NCBI GenBank assembly: GCA_002455255.1 | Contig: DKKL01000031.1 | Coordinates: forward strand, 213,020 to 271,395 | Reading direction: 5' to 3' | Origin: Candidatus Tepidiaquacellales bacterium UBA6667 | GTDB taxonomy: Bacteria > Bacteroidota > Ignavibacteria > Tepidaquicellales > Tepidaquicellaceae | Length of the DNA: 58,376 nucleotides | Part shown: one piece after another, positions 34,409 through 43,006 of the stretch | How positions within the stretch are numbered: position 1 is the first letter of the stretch | How the letters are laid out: every line of letters begins with the position of its first letter | The notes under the pieces: generated by a model | What the model saw: the letters and a program-made list of their open reading frames with translations, nothing else | Told to the model about the DNA's origin: nothing | The model's database searches: none | Position numbers and translations under genes: made by a program

Positions 34409-35430
34409 GATTTGTTAACGTTTAAATTTTTTATAACTTCTGAAATTCCATCGGATTCATCAAATCCGTAATCGTGGCCATCAGGGTTATACCCGAGTGA
34501 TTCAAAAGACCATAAAACATATCCGGACATACCTTTTTCAAATTTTTTTTTGATATCAAGTTCAATTAATTTTTTTCTCAAATTTCCATGCTTTTTTTTG
34601 AATCCAACTTCACCTGCATATATAGGTTTTGATATGGCTACAGAGGTTTTTAAATCTATAGAGTTATAAATATTCCATAAACCTCTCAAAGTCCACGGCA
34701 CAAAAAATAATTTATTAAAATTATTTACAAAATAATTCTGAATCGGATTTGAGAAAAACTCAAAAAATTTTGCAATTCCTCCAAATATTTTGGAGAGTGT
34801 TTTTTTATCTTTAAATCTGAAATATATATCAAGTCTTTCAAAAATTCCTGAATCGTATGAGTAATCATGAATCGAAATACAATCAAGCGTTTTAACAGAG
34901 TAAATATCTTTAAACTTATTAAAATTAAAAACTGAAAAAACTGAACCAAGTTTATCACCAATACCCCCTATTGTACCAACTGATACAAGTTGATTTGGAG
35001 AAATTTTTTTTATCTCTGAAGATACGTCAATCACAAAATTTTTAAAAATTTGATATGACGAACATTCCGGTTCATTTATTAACTCCCAAACCATAATTTC
35101 ATCTCTTGATTTAAACTCGGCAATTAAATTTTTTATATGAGTTAAATATTTTGTTTTATAGCCGGACTCATACCATGCTTTATCAGCAGTATAACTCTGA
35201 AGAAATCCCCATCTGTCTGCAAGGCAAAGAATCAATTTCATATTCAGAGATTTTATTTTATCACAAAGGAAATGAAGATCATCATAATTGACAGATTCAA
35301 ATGCCCAGCACCGAATTACTTTAAAACCTTCACTGTGAGCATTATCAGTAAGTTTGTCAATTAAGTCTTTACCACCGAATGCAAGCCCATACATATTGCA
35401 CCCGATAAACCGGAATGGCTTTTCTGACAA
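34405..35430 (-). CDS. Glycoside hydrolase family 5-like protein
   Basis: This 341-aa protein has a (beta/alpha)8-type endoglycanase pattern: NMYGLAFGGKDL early, then GFKVIRCWAFES, and the catalytic pair VWELINEPE (E120) and YAGEVGF (E274). It looks closest to GH5/mannanase-type enzymes. It has no signal peptide, which is odd for an endoglycanase and points to an intracellular oligosaccharide or an uncharacterised role. It starts at TTG 35430 (MSEKPFRFIGCNMYG). A membrane-like hydrophobic patch near residues 220-250 (FFEFFSNPIQNYF) is unusual. It overlaps the hydrolase gene and follows an ABC exporter. Confidence 0.72.
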   Translation of the reverse strand: MSEKPFRFIGCNMYGLAFGGKDLIDKLTDNAHSEGFKVIRCWAFESVNYDDLHFLCDKIKSLNMKLILCLADRWGFLQSYTADKAWYESGYKTKYLTHIKNLIAEFKSRDEIMVWELINEPECSSYQIFKNFVIDVSSEIKKISPNQLVSVGTIGGIGDKLGSVFSVFNFNKFKDIYSVKTLDCISIHDYSYDSGIFERLDIYFRFKDKKTLSKIFGGIAKFFEFFSNPIQNYFVNNFNKLFFVPWTLRGLWNIYNSIDLKTSVAISKPIYAGEVGFKKKHGNLRKKLIELDIKKKFEKGMSGYVLWSFESLGYNPDGHDYGFDESDGISEVIKNLNVNKS

Positions 35431-35475
35431 AAAAAAACTTCCGTTATTTACACTTATATATGAAATAAACGCTTA

Positions 35476-37257
35476 TTAATTTAATGAAACTTTTTCAGGA
35501 TTTAAGAACTGAATATCTTCTCTTTCCCCAATCTGCTGACGCCACATAGCATAATATAACCCTTTAATTTCAAGTAATTCATCATGAGAGCCTGATTCAA
35601 CAATGTTTCCTTTTTCAAGTACATATATACAATCGGCATGCATAATTGTTGAAAGTCTGTGAGCAATCATTATTGTTATATGTTCATCACTTTGAGAAAC
35701 TTTTCTGATTGTCTTATTAATTTCTTCTTCTGTAATGGAATCCAAAGCAGAAGTAGCTTCATCAAAAACCAGTAGATTTGGTTTTCTCAGCAAAGCACGT
35801 GCGATTGATAGTCTTTGTTTTTCACCTCCGGAAACTTTAACGCCACCTTCTCCAATTACTGTATCTAAACCTTTGTCAGCTCTCGCCAACAAACTTTCAC
35901 ACTGAGCTTTTTTTAATACATCAAGACATTCCTCATCAGTTGCTATTGGATTTACGAATAATAAATTTTCTCTGATGGTACCGGAAAATAACTGAGTATC
36001 TTGAGTTACAAATCCTATTTTTTCTCTGAACGCATCAAGATCAATTTCCTTTGATGATATACCATTATATTTTATTTCACCTGATTCAGGTCTGTATAAA
36101 CCCACCAATAATTTTACAAGTGTTGTTTTCCCTGAACCAGACGGTCCTACGAACGCTATAGTTTGTCTTAAGTCAACATCAAACGAAACATCGCACAATG
36201 CATTTCTAACTGCTGATTTATGTTTAAAACAAACTTTATCAAATGATAAATCATTAAGTTTACCAATAACAACCGGATTATCAGGTTTTTTCTCGGCAGG
36301 TGTATCAAGTATCTTTTTAAAGTTTTCAAGTGAAACTTCTGTTTCTCTGTATATATTTATTATGTTACCAAGTTCCTGAAGCGGTCCGAAGATAAAAAAT
36401 GAATAAATAAATAATGTAAAGAACTGACCTACCGTAATTTGTTGAGTAAAAATGAAATACATCATCATTAGAAGTATGGAAGTTCTTATAAGATTTACAA
36501 TTGTTCCCTGAATAAAACTTAATCTTCTTATATATTTTATTTTATTAAGCTCAAGCGAAAGTATTTTATTTGTTGTTCCGTTTAACCTTTCAATTTCCTG
36601 CGTTGATAGTCCCAACGATTTTACAAGTTCAATGTTTCTCAGTGATTCAGTTGTTGAACCTGCCAGTTCTGTTGTTTCTTTTACAATAGTTTTCTGTGCA
36701 ATTTTTATTTTTTTACTTAATTTAGAACTAAGTATTCCAATAATTGGGATTGTCAAAAGATAAACCGGTGCGATAATCCAGTGAACAGTGAAAGCATAAA
36801 TACCTACAAATATAATTCCCACAAGTGATGTAAACAGAATGTTAATAACTGTCATAATTAATTTTTCAACATCTGTTCTGACTTTTTGCAAAACTCCTAA
36901 AGTTTGTCCACTTCTTTGATCTTCAAATTCCTGATAAGGAAGTTCAAGAGAATGTTTGATTCCATCCGAATAAATTTTTGCACCTAATTTCTGAACGATT
37001 ACATTTATAAAATAATCCTGAAAGTTTTTTGCAATTCTGGAAACAAGAGCTGCCCCAACTGCAAGTAACAGCAATTGAATAACACCGGTTAGAAATTGTT
37101 CAGTTGTGTATTGATCAAACTTTGTTGCATAGTTATCTATTACATATCTAAAAATAAAAGGATCAAGCATTGAAAAAGTTTGGTTAATCGTCGCGAGAAA
37201 CAATGCCAGTGCAATTAGTGGTTTGTAATTTTTAAGGTAATTTAATAATAGTTTCAT
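35476..37257 (-). CDS. ABC transporter, fused permease and ATP-binding protein (exporter)
   Basis: The 593-aa half-transporter has an N-terminal six-helix exporter domain to about residue 315, then a nucleotide-binding domain. That domain has GPSGSGKTTLVKLLVG (Walker A), VSGGEKQRLSIARALLRKPN (signature), LLVFDEATSALD (Walker B) and an H-loop in MIAHRLSTI. It probably works as a homodimer (MsbA/BmrA type). The substrate is unknown; lipid, drug and peptide exporters share this form. It starts at ATG 37257 and lies upstream of the GH5-like and hydrolase genes on the same strand (46-base gap). Confidence 0.92.
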   Translation of the reverse strand: MKLLLNYLKNYKPLIALALFLATINQTFSMLDPFIFRYVIDNYATKFDQYTTEQFLTGVIQLLLLAVGAALVSRIAKNFQDYFINVIVQKLGAKIYSDGIKHSLELPYQEFEDQRSGQTLGVLQKVRTDVEKLIMTVINILFTSLVGIIFVGIYAFTVHWIIAPVYLLTIPIIGILSSKLSKKIKIAQKTIVKETTELAGSTTESLRNIELVKSLGLSTQEIERLNGTTNKILSLELNKIKYIRRLSFIQGTIVNLIRTSILLMMMYFIFTQQITVGQFFTLFIYSFFIFGPLQELGNIINIYRETEVSLENFKKILDTPAEKKPDNPVVIGKLNDLSFDKVCFKHKSAVRNALCDVSFDVDLRQTIAFVGPSGSGKTTLVKLLVGLYRPESGEIKYNGISSKEIDLDAFREKIGFVTQDTQLFSGTIRENLLFVNPIATDEECLDVLKKAQCESLLARADKGLDTVIGEGGVKVSGGEKQRLSIARALLRKPNLLVFDEATSALDSITEEEINKTIRKVSQSDEHITIMIAHRLSTIMHADCIYVLEKGNIVESGSHDELLEIKGLYYAMWRQQIGEREDIQFLNPEKVSLN

Positions 37258-37294
37258 TTGATATTAAAATAATCTATTTGAATTTAAAGAATAA

Positions 37295-38029
37295 TTAACT
37301 TTTTTTTGCTTTTATGGCAAGGAAGAAAGGATATTTTGATGCTTTTTCAAAATCTATGGGATTGATTTTCTTTGAGTTTTTAGTCGGGTAGGTTTCTTTG
37401 ATTTCTTCCAAAACAAACCCTGATTTAATTAATCCGTTAATAAGATATTCAAATGTATGATGATAACTTATCAATTCCATCCCATCCATCATTTTCCATT
37501 TGTAATCGTTATTATGATTATATGATTTCAATAAATATTCAGTATCTGTTTTTTGAAATTTTTCTGTTATCTCCATCATTGGGTGATGTATAGTGAATAT
37601 AAAAAATCCGTTTTTCTTCAAAATTCTTTTCACTTCAATAAAAACAGGAATCAGATTTTTGATATAATGAAGAGTCAAACCGCTGATAACCGTATCAAAT
37701 TGATTTTTTCCGAATGGAGTTTTATCTGCACTGCCTTGATAAAATTTAATTTCAGGATATTTTTCTCTTGCGATTTTTAACAATCCTTCAGACAAATCGT
37801 AACCCGTTATCATTTTTGGTTTATATTTCAAAATCTTTTTTATAAACATTCCCGAACCACAACCAAGTTCAAGTATTGATTTATTCTTTAAATGTTGTTT
37901 TGATAAATCCAATAATGCAGGATTCTCAATAAATTCATTCCAGAATCCTTTAACTTTATCTTCTCGTTTTATATGATAATCTTTTGCAAATTTATCATAA
38001 GTATTTTTTATGTATCTTTGTGAGTTCAT
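37295..38029 (-). CDS. Class I SAM-dependent methyltransferase
   Basis: This 244-aa protein has the Rossmann-type SAM fold: ILELGCGSGMFIKKIL (motif I), a later motif with GYDLSEGLLKIAREKYPE and FDTVISGLTLHYIKNL (motif IV), as in UbiE/Methyltransf_11. The substrate is unknown. It starts at ATG 38029, only 9 bases from the divergent MarC start. It may be co-transcribed with the ABC exporter, whose start is 37 bases beyond its end. Confidence 0.85.
   Translation of the reverse strand: MNSQRYIKNTYDKFAKDYHIKREDKVKGFWNEFIENPALLDLSKQHLKNKSILELGCGSGMFIKKILKYKPKMITGYDLSEGLLKIAREKYPEIKFYQGSADKTPFGKNQFDTVISGLTLHYIKNLIPVFIEVKRILKKNGFFIFTIHHPMMEITEKFQKTDTEYLLKSYNHNNDYKWKMMDGMELISYHHTFEYLINGLIKSGFVLEEIKETYPTKNSKKINPIDFEKASKYPFFLAIKAKKS
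38013..38020 (+). promoter_or_regulatory. Candidate TAnnTTTG promoter element for marC
   Basis: TATCTTTG is an exact match, 18 bases before the marC ATG. It overlaps codons 4-6 of the divergent methyltransferase gene, so the two genes share the same DNA for promoter and coding sequence. Confidence 0.35.
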
Positions 38030-38038
38030 TATATAAAT

Positions 38039-38656
38039 ATGGAAGAATTAACTTATTATTTAAAAGTATTAATTTCGGTATTTGTGCTGGTGAATCCGCT
38101 TGAAGGAATTCCATTATTTCTGAGTTCAACGGCAAATATGGATTCAGAACAGAAATCTAAAATAGCAAAACAAGCGGCTATAGGTGTAATTACGATACTT
38201 TTATTCACTTTGTTTCTCGGAAAACTCGTGTTGCAGTTATTTGCCATTACAATTCCTGCATTTACACTTGCCGGAGGTATTATAATCTTTTTAATTGCAA
38301 TTAAAATGGTTTTGGGAAATGATGATAATAACGCCAACTCTCAGACACCTGTTAAAAAAGATATCGCAATTGTTCCACTTGCAACTCCATTGCTTGCAGG
38401 TCCGGGACCTATCAGCAGTGTTATACTTTATGCAACGCAGAGTACAACAATTCTTGATTGGGTTATGTTAACTGTTGTAATTTTTATAATCGGAATTGCA
38501 GTTTATTTTTCACTTAAAGGTGCAGCAAAAATGCAGGTTTATCTTAAAGATAATGGAGTTAGTGTTTTAACAAGAATTTCAGGAATTTTGGTTGCGGCAA
38601 TTGCCGTTGAAATGATTGTTTCGGGACTTATTCAAATGATAAATTTATATAAATAA
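38039..38656 (+). CDS. MarC family (UPF0056) membrane protein
   Basis: The 205-aa protein has six hydrophobic segments. Family motifs are FVLVNPLEGIPLFLSST near the start, then VPLATPLLAGPGPISSVI in the middle, and a C-terminal GLIQMINLYK-type end. MarC proteins are inner-membrane proteins whose transported substrate is not settled. It starts at ATG 38039 and is divergent from a methyltransferase gene by 9 bases. It ends 1 base before the convergent exported-protein gene. Confidence 0.88.
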   Translation: MEELTYYLKVLISVFVLVNPLEGIPLFLSSTANMDSEQKSKIAKQAAIGVITILLFTLFLGKLVLQLFAITIPAFTLAGGIIIFLIAIKMVLGNDDNNANSQTPVKKDIAIVPLATPLLAGPGPISSVILYATQSTTILDWVMLTVVIFIIGIAVYFSLKGAAKMQVYLKDNGVSVLTRISGILVAAIAVEMIVSGLIQMINLYK

Positions 38657-39499
38657 TTATTTGAGCTTTACCCTGTAAAAATCTGATGGTATATCCACTT
38701 TAAAATTTAAATAAGAATTATTAATCAGTATTTTTGAATATGTAAATATAAATGATTCACCTTTAAATGGTCTGCTAACGGAAATCTTTTTTGCAATAAT
38801 TCCTGTTCCGGAATTTACATAATTACTGTATTGAACGTTTAACGTTATTTGTTTTTTATTGTTAATATGAATAAATCTGTCAACATACATCTCCGCTTTA
38901 TTAACATAAAATTTTCTGTAAGTTCCTTTTGCAGATAAAAACTGTAAAACTATATATTCACCTTCTTCAGTGTACCAACAGGTATCGGTATCATATTTTC
39001 TAATTCTCGCTCCTCCTGAAATGATATTCATCAGTTCGTCAAAAGTAACAGGTATTTTGGTGAGTGAAGATATATTCAAAGCATTTGTAGTTCCGGTATA
39101 TGCTTTATCATTCAAGTAATCTGCAAAAGTAAATTTTTCCCGGTTAAAATGTCCTGCTCCCACATCAATACCCATAGGTCCGTCTATTTTAAAATATAAA
39201 TCATCCTTCTTTTTAACCGATACAACTATATCTGCTTCTTCCTGGATATTTCTGGTATTGATTTTTATCAACCCCTCAGCAGATATATTATTCACTTCCA
39301 TCCATTTTTCATTTACAGAATTTATCGTGGAAATTACAAATTCCAATATGGGATCAGGAATAACCTCCTGAAGTTCTTCGGCAACAACTGAAGAGTCGCC
39401 TGAGTCGGAATTTTCTGAGTTTAAATGCGTAGATTCATCAGATTGAGCAAATAAAAATACAGGAGTTGAAATTAATAGAAATAATAATAATTTTCTCAT
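38657..39499 (-). CDS. Exported LolA/DUF4292-like protein
   Basis: This 280-aa protein has a signal peptide (MRKLLLFLLISTPVFLFAQ) and an acidic, serine-rich linker (about residues 20-45). A beta-rich domain follows, including SAEGLIKINTRNIQEEADI and the block FKIDGPMGIDVGAGHFNREK. It resembles DUF4292/LolA-type lipid or lipoprotein carriers of Bacteroidota envelopes. There is no lipobox. The start is ATG 39499. The family call is tentative and no function is claimed. It is separated from the divergent mtaB by about 145 bases. Confidence 0.65.
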   Translation of the reverse strand: MRKLLLFLLISTPVFLFAQSDESTHLNSENSDSGDSSVVAEELQEVIPDPILEFVISTINSVNEKWMEVNNISAEGLIKINTRNIQEEADIVVSVKKKDDLYFKIDGPMGIDVGAGHFNREKFTFADYLNDKAYTGTTNALNISSLTKIPVTFDELMNIISGGARIRKYDTDTCWYTEEGEYIVLQFLSAKGTYRKFYVNKAEMYVDRFIHINNKKQITLNVQYSNYVNSGTGIIAKKISVSRPFKGESFIFTYSKILINNSYLNFKVDIPSDFYRVKLK

Positions 39500-39573
39500 A
39501 ACTAAATTTATATAAATTAATAAAAATAAAATTAAAATGTAGTTAAATTTAGGTTAAAAATTTTAAGTCAGAA

Positions 39574-39581
39574 CAAACATA
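39574..39581 (-). promoter_or_regulatory. Candidate TAnnTTTG element for the DUF4292-like gene
   Basis: On the minus strand TATGTTTG, an exact match, lies 75 bases before ATG 39499. This would give a leader of about 70 bases. It faces the mtaB element across 48 bases in the shared intergenic region. Confidence 0.3.
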
Positions 39582-39629
39582 AGACTTATTCAACCGATAA
39601 AATACATTATTATTCGTTTTTTAAATGGT

Positions 39630-39637
39630 TAATTTTG
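39630..39637 (+). promoter_or_regulatory. Candidate TAnnTTTG element for mtaB, close to the ATG
   Basis: TAATTTTG, an exact match, ends 7 bases before the mtaB ATG at 39645. If used, transcription would begin at or within a few bases of the ATG, giving a leaderless mRNA. Confidence 0.4.
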
Positions 39638-39644
39638 ATTATAT

Positions 39645-40946
39645 ATGAAATCAGTTTCCTTACATACTCTCGGATGTAAATTAAATTACAGCGAAACCTC
39701 AACAATCTCTAAATTATTTGAAAATAAAGGTTTTATCTTAAAAGAGTTTGGTGAAGAATCTGATATTTTTGTCTTAAATACCTGTTCCGTTACGGAAAAT
39801 GCCGATAAAGAATGCAGACAGATAATAAGAGGTGTTCTCAGAAAAAATCCTGATACTTATGTAATCGTAACGGGATGTTATGCTCAATTGCAACCTGAAG
39901 AAATTTCTAATATAGATGGAGTAGATGCTATACTTGGAGCAAACGAAAAATTCCGGTTGTTTGAATTTATAGACAGTTTTGAAAAGAATGATGTTTCATG
40001 CATTTTCAGATCACCAGAGGCGGAAATATCAGGTATAAATGCTGCATTCAGTGCCGATAATGATTCGCGAACAAGAGCATTTCTAAAAATACAGGACGGT
40101 TGTGACTATAAATGTTCATTCTGCACAATCCCTCTGGCACGTGGGAAATCGAGAAGTCTTCCTGTGAACGAAGTTATTCAGAATGCACAGAAAATTATAG
40201 ATGCGGGGTATAAAGAAATTATATTAACAGGTGTGAACACGGGTGATTACAACTATCAAAATGGATCTGAATATAAGCTGATAGATATTTTATACAAACT
40301 TGAGAAATTATCTCTTGATAGAATCAGAATCAGTTCAATTGAACCAAATCTTTTGAATGATGAAATTATAAATCTTGTAAGCAGTTCAGAAAAATTTTGC
40401 AAACATTTTCACATTCCTTTGCAAAGCGGTGATTCAGAAATATTAAAATTAATGAGAAGAAGGTATAATGCTTCATACTACGAAAATTTAATTTTAAAAA
40501 TAAAAGATAAAATTCCAACAGCAGGAATTGGGGTGGATGTAATTTCCGGCTTTCCCGGTGAAAGTGAAGTAAATTTTCAGAATACATATAATTTTCTGAA
40601 TTCATTGCCTGTAAGTTATTTACATACTTTTACATATTCAGAAAGAAAAAATACAAATGCAATAAGTCTTCCGGAAAAAGTAGATGTAGGTGAAAGAAGA
40701 AAGCGAAGTGAAATTTTAAGAAGATTATCCGATAAAAAGCGTTTTGATTTTTATTCTGAATTCATAAATACAAATCAAACTGTTCTTTTTGAATCAAAAA
40801 AACCTGATAACTCAATTTCAGGTTATACTTCCAATTATATACGAGTGATTTATACCGGAAATGAAATTTCAGAAAATGAAATAAAAGAAGTGAAACTTAC
40901 CGAAACGAACGGAATAAATCCTGTTAAAGCAATACCTGTTAAATGA
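39645..40946 (+). CDS. mtaB: tRNA t6A37 methylthiotransferase MtaB
   Basis: This radical-SAM enzyme adds a methylthio group to t6A37 of tRNA. Its N-terminal UPF0004 domain has HTLGCKLNYSET and VLNTCSVTENAD, typical of MtaB rather than MiaB. The radical-SAM cluster is CDYKCSFC (near residue 155), followed by LARGKSRSLP. A C-terminal TRAM-like domain is shortened. The 433-aa length is normal. It starts at ATG 39645 just after a promoter-like box, probably leaderless, and overlaps sixA by 4 bases (ATGA). Confidence 0.92.
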   Translation: MKSVSLHTLGCKLNYSETSTISKLFENKGFILKEFGEESDIFVLNTCSVTENADKECRQIIRGVLRKNPDTYVIVTGCYAQLQPEEISNIDGVDAILGANEKFRLFEFIDSFEKNDVSCIFRSPEAEISGINAAFSADNDSRTRAFLKIQDGCDYKCSFCTIPLARGKSRSLPVNEVIQNAQKIIDAGYKEIILTGVNTGDYNYQNGSEYKLIDILYKLEKLSLDRIRISSIEPNLLNDEIINLVSSSEKFCKHFHIPLQSGDSEILKLMRRRYNASYYENLILKIKDKIPTAGIGVDVISGFPGESEVNFQNTYNFLNSLPVSYLHTFTYSERKNTNAISLPEKVDVGERRKRSEILRRLSDKKRFDFYSEFINTNQTVLFESKKPDNSISGYTSNYIRVIYTGNEISENEIKEVKLTETNGINPVKAIPVK

Positions 40947-41437
40947 AAAAAAATATTTTTATAATAAGGCATACAGATGCAATTAATTTTTCAACCGGAA
41001 CAGTAACTACGGATGATAAAAGATATATAACAACAAAGGGAAGAAAACTATCATATGAAATCTTCAGCAAATTAAGAGATAAACTTTCTTCAACAGAATT
41101 AGTTCTTTCAAGTCCGCTTATAAGAGCAGTACAGACTGCGGAAATTTTTACATCAGAAATTAACAGGGAAATTGAAGTTGAAATCAGAAATGAACTAAAA
41201 CACTCGTCAACCCCTGAATCAGTTTTTAAAATGCTGAACGAGTATCCTGATTACAATACTATTGCACTTGTATCACATGAACCTTTAGTTTCTTATATGG
41301 TTTATGATTTTTCCGGAGTTAATTTTACTGAAGGATTTTCAAAATCCGGAGTAGCAGCGTTAACATTTACAGGAAAATCAATGCAAGCAGATTTAAACTG
41401 GTATTTCAATTCAGAAACTTTTAAATTTTCAGAATAA
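40943..41437 (+). CDS. SixA-like phosphohistidine phosphatase
   Basis: This 164-aa histidine-phosphatase protein has the N-terminal RHT motif (R9, H10), the substrate-binding SSPLIRAVQTAEIF and the second histidine in LVSHEPLVSYM. SixA dephosphorylates histidine phosphotransfer proteins; a PTS IIA gene lies about 6 kb downstream. It starts at ATG 40943 overlapping mtaB. Confidence 0.85.
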   Translation: MKKNIFIIRHTDAINFSTGTVTTDDKRYITTKGRKLSYEIFSKLRDKLSSTELVLSSPLIRAVQTAEIFTSEINREIEVEIRNELKHSSTPESVFKMLNEYPDYNTIALVSHEPLVSYMVYDFSGVNFTEGFSKSGVAALTFTGKSMQADLNWYFNSETFKFSE

Positions 41438-41439
41438 AA

Positions 41440-42237
41440 TTGGAAACGTTACTTCAAGCAGATGATCTTAATTTTCAATATCCCGGACAACCTTTCGGAT
41501 TAAAAAATATTTCTTTTGAAGTTAAGAAGGGTGATTTTGTAAGTATTGTTGGAAGAAACGGTTCCGGAAAATCAACGTTAATAAAATGTCTTGCCGGAAT
41601 ATTTTTTAATTATTCAGGAAAGGTTTTATTTAACGATGAAGATATAAGAGATATAGATAAAAAAAGTCTTGCTCAGCATCTCAGCTACCTTTCTCAGAAA
41701 GGTCTTGAAGATATATTTGATATTAAAGTTAAAGATTTTTTACTTCTTGGAAGATTTCCATTTAAGGATAAGTTTGATTTTTCATATTCGAAACAGGACA
41801 GGGATATAGTAAGAGATGTTATTGCAAAGCTAAAACTTGAGGAGTATGAAAATAAAATATTAAATAAACTTTCCGGAGGAGAAAGGCAAAAATGTTTGAT
41901 TGGTTTATCACTTGTGCAGCTTAATTTAACCGGAAACTTAAAAAACAAAATGCTTATTATTGATGAACCACTTACCCATCTTGATATTCATCATCAAAAA
42001 GAAATTTTTGATATTTTAAGTAATCTTAACAAAGAAAAAAATCTTACAGTTGTTACTGTTATTCACGATTTAAATCTTGCTTTAAAATATACAAACAAAA
42101 CAATGCTCATAAATAATGGTGAGTTAATAAAATTTGACAAACCTGAGTTGGTATTAACCCAAGAGAATATTGAAAAATATTTTCTTGCTACAACAGAAAT
42201 TGTAAATATAAATAATAATAACTATATAGTATTGTAA
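41440..42237 (+). CDS. ABC transporter ATP-binding protein (FecE/BtuD type), orphan
   Basis: This 265-aa ATPase resembles those of iron-siderophore/cobalamin importers: Walker A VGRNGSGKSTLIK, signature KLSGGERQKCLIGLS, Walker B MLIIDEPLTHLD, and an H-loop in TVIHDLNLAL. The start is TTG 41440, giving METLLQADDLNFQYPGQP. No permease or binding-protein gene is adjacent, so partners must lie elsewhere or the protein has another role. It is in the same run as mtaB and sixA (2-base gap). Confidence 0.87.
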   Translation: METLLQADDLNFQYPGQPFGLKNISFEVKKGDFVSIVGRNGSGKSTLIKCLAGIFFNYSGKVLFNDEDIRDIDKKSLAQHLSYLSQKGLEDIFDIKVKDFLLLGRFPFKDKFDFSYSKQDRDIVRDVIAKLKLEEYENKILNKLSGGERQKCLIGLSLVQLNLTGNLKNKMLIIDEPLTHLDIHHQKEIFDILSNLNKEKNLTVVTVIHDLNLALKYTNKTMLINNGELIKFDKPELVLTQENIEKYFLATTEIVNINNNNYIVL

Positions 42238-42241
42238 TAAT

Positions 42242-43006
42242 ATGGGATACAAAAAAATATTAATTGAAAGTTATAACGAAACAAAGAAAGTAATTTTAAA
42301 CAGACCTGAAAAAAGGAACTCACTGGATGAGGAAATGATATCAGAATTAACTTCTGTTTTTAATGAACTCACTGATGATAAAAACACTAAGTCAATTGTA
42401 ATATCCGGAGCAGGGGGAAACTTTTGTTCAGGATTATATTTGGATTATCTGCAAAAAATTTCAGAGTTTGATATATTACAGAACAAAGAAGATTCTACGA
42501 AGTTTAAAAATATGCTTATGTCAATATACACCTGTAAGAAACCTGTAATTGCTCAGGTTGGAGGATATGCACTTGCCGGTGGGTGTGGTATAGCATCAGC
42601 GTGTGATATAATTATAGCTTCTGATGATGCCCAATTCGGATATACAGAAGTAAAAATTGGATTTATACCTGCAATCGTAATGATTTTTCTTTTAAAGAGA
42701 GTGAGTGAAACCTATGCAAAAGATTTATTGCTTACTTCAAAATTTATCAACTCAGAAGAAGCAAAACGAATTGGATTTATAAACTATACAGTAAAAAAAG
42801 ATGAAATTTTTAAATTCACCGAAGATATCTGTGATTCAATAAATAAACTACCCTTGAGTTCACTGATGTTGACAAAAGAGATGTTTAAAAATATTTCAAA
42901 TATGAGTTTGGAGTCAGCACTTGACTATGCAGTAGATTTAAACGCAATTACAAGAATGACCGATGAATGCAAAAAAGGAATTTCAGGTTTTTTGAACAGA
43001 AAATAA
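42242..43006 (+). CDS. Enoyl-CoA hydratase/isomerase family protein
   Basis: This 254-aa crotonase-fold protein has an oxyanion hole with SGAGGNFCSGLYLDYL, then a second with VGGYALAGGCGIASACD, and GYTEVKIGFIPAIV holding the catalytic-position glutamate. The substrate is unknown; enoyl-CoA hydratase activity is the default of the family. It starts at ATG 42242 and is immediately followed by the Fic gene. Confidence 0.87.
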   Translation: MGYKKILIESYNETKKVILNRPEKRNSLDEEMISELTSVFNELTDDKNTKSIVISGAGGNFCSGLYLDYLQKISEFDILQNKEDSTKFKNMLMSIYTCKKPVIAQVGGYALAGGCGIASACDIIIASDDAQFGYTEVKIGFIPAIVMIFLLKRVSETYAKDLLLTSKFINSEEAKRIGFINYTVKKDEIFKFTEDICDSINKLPLSSLMLTKEMFKNISNMSLESALDYAVDLNAITRMTDECKKGISGFLNRK

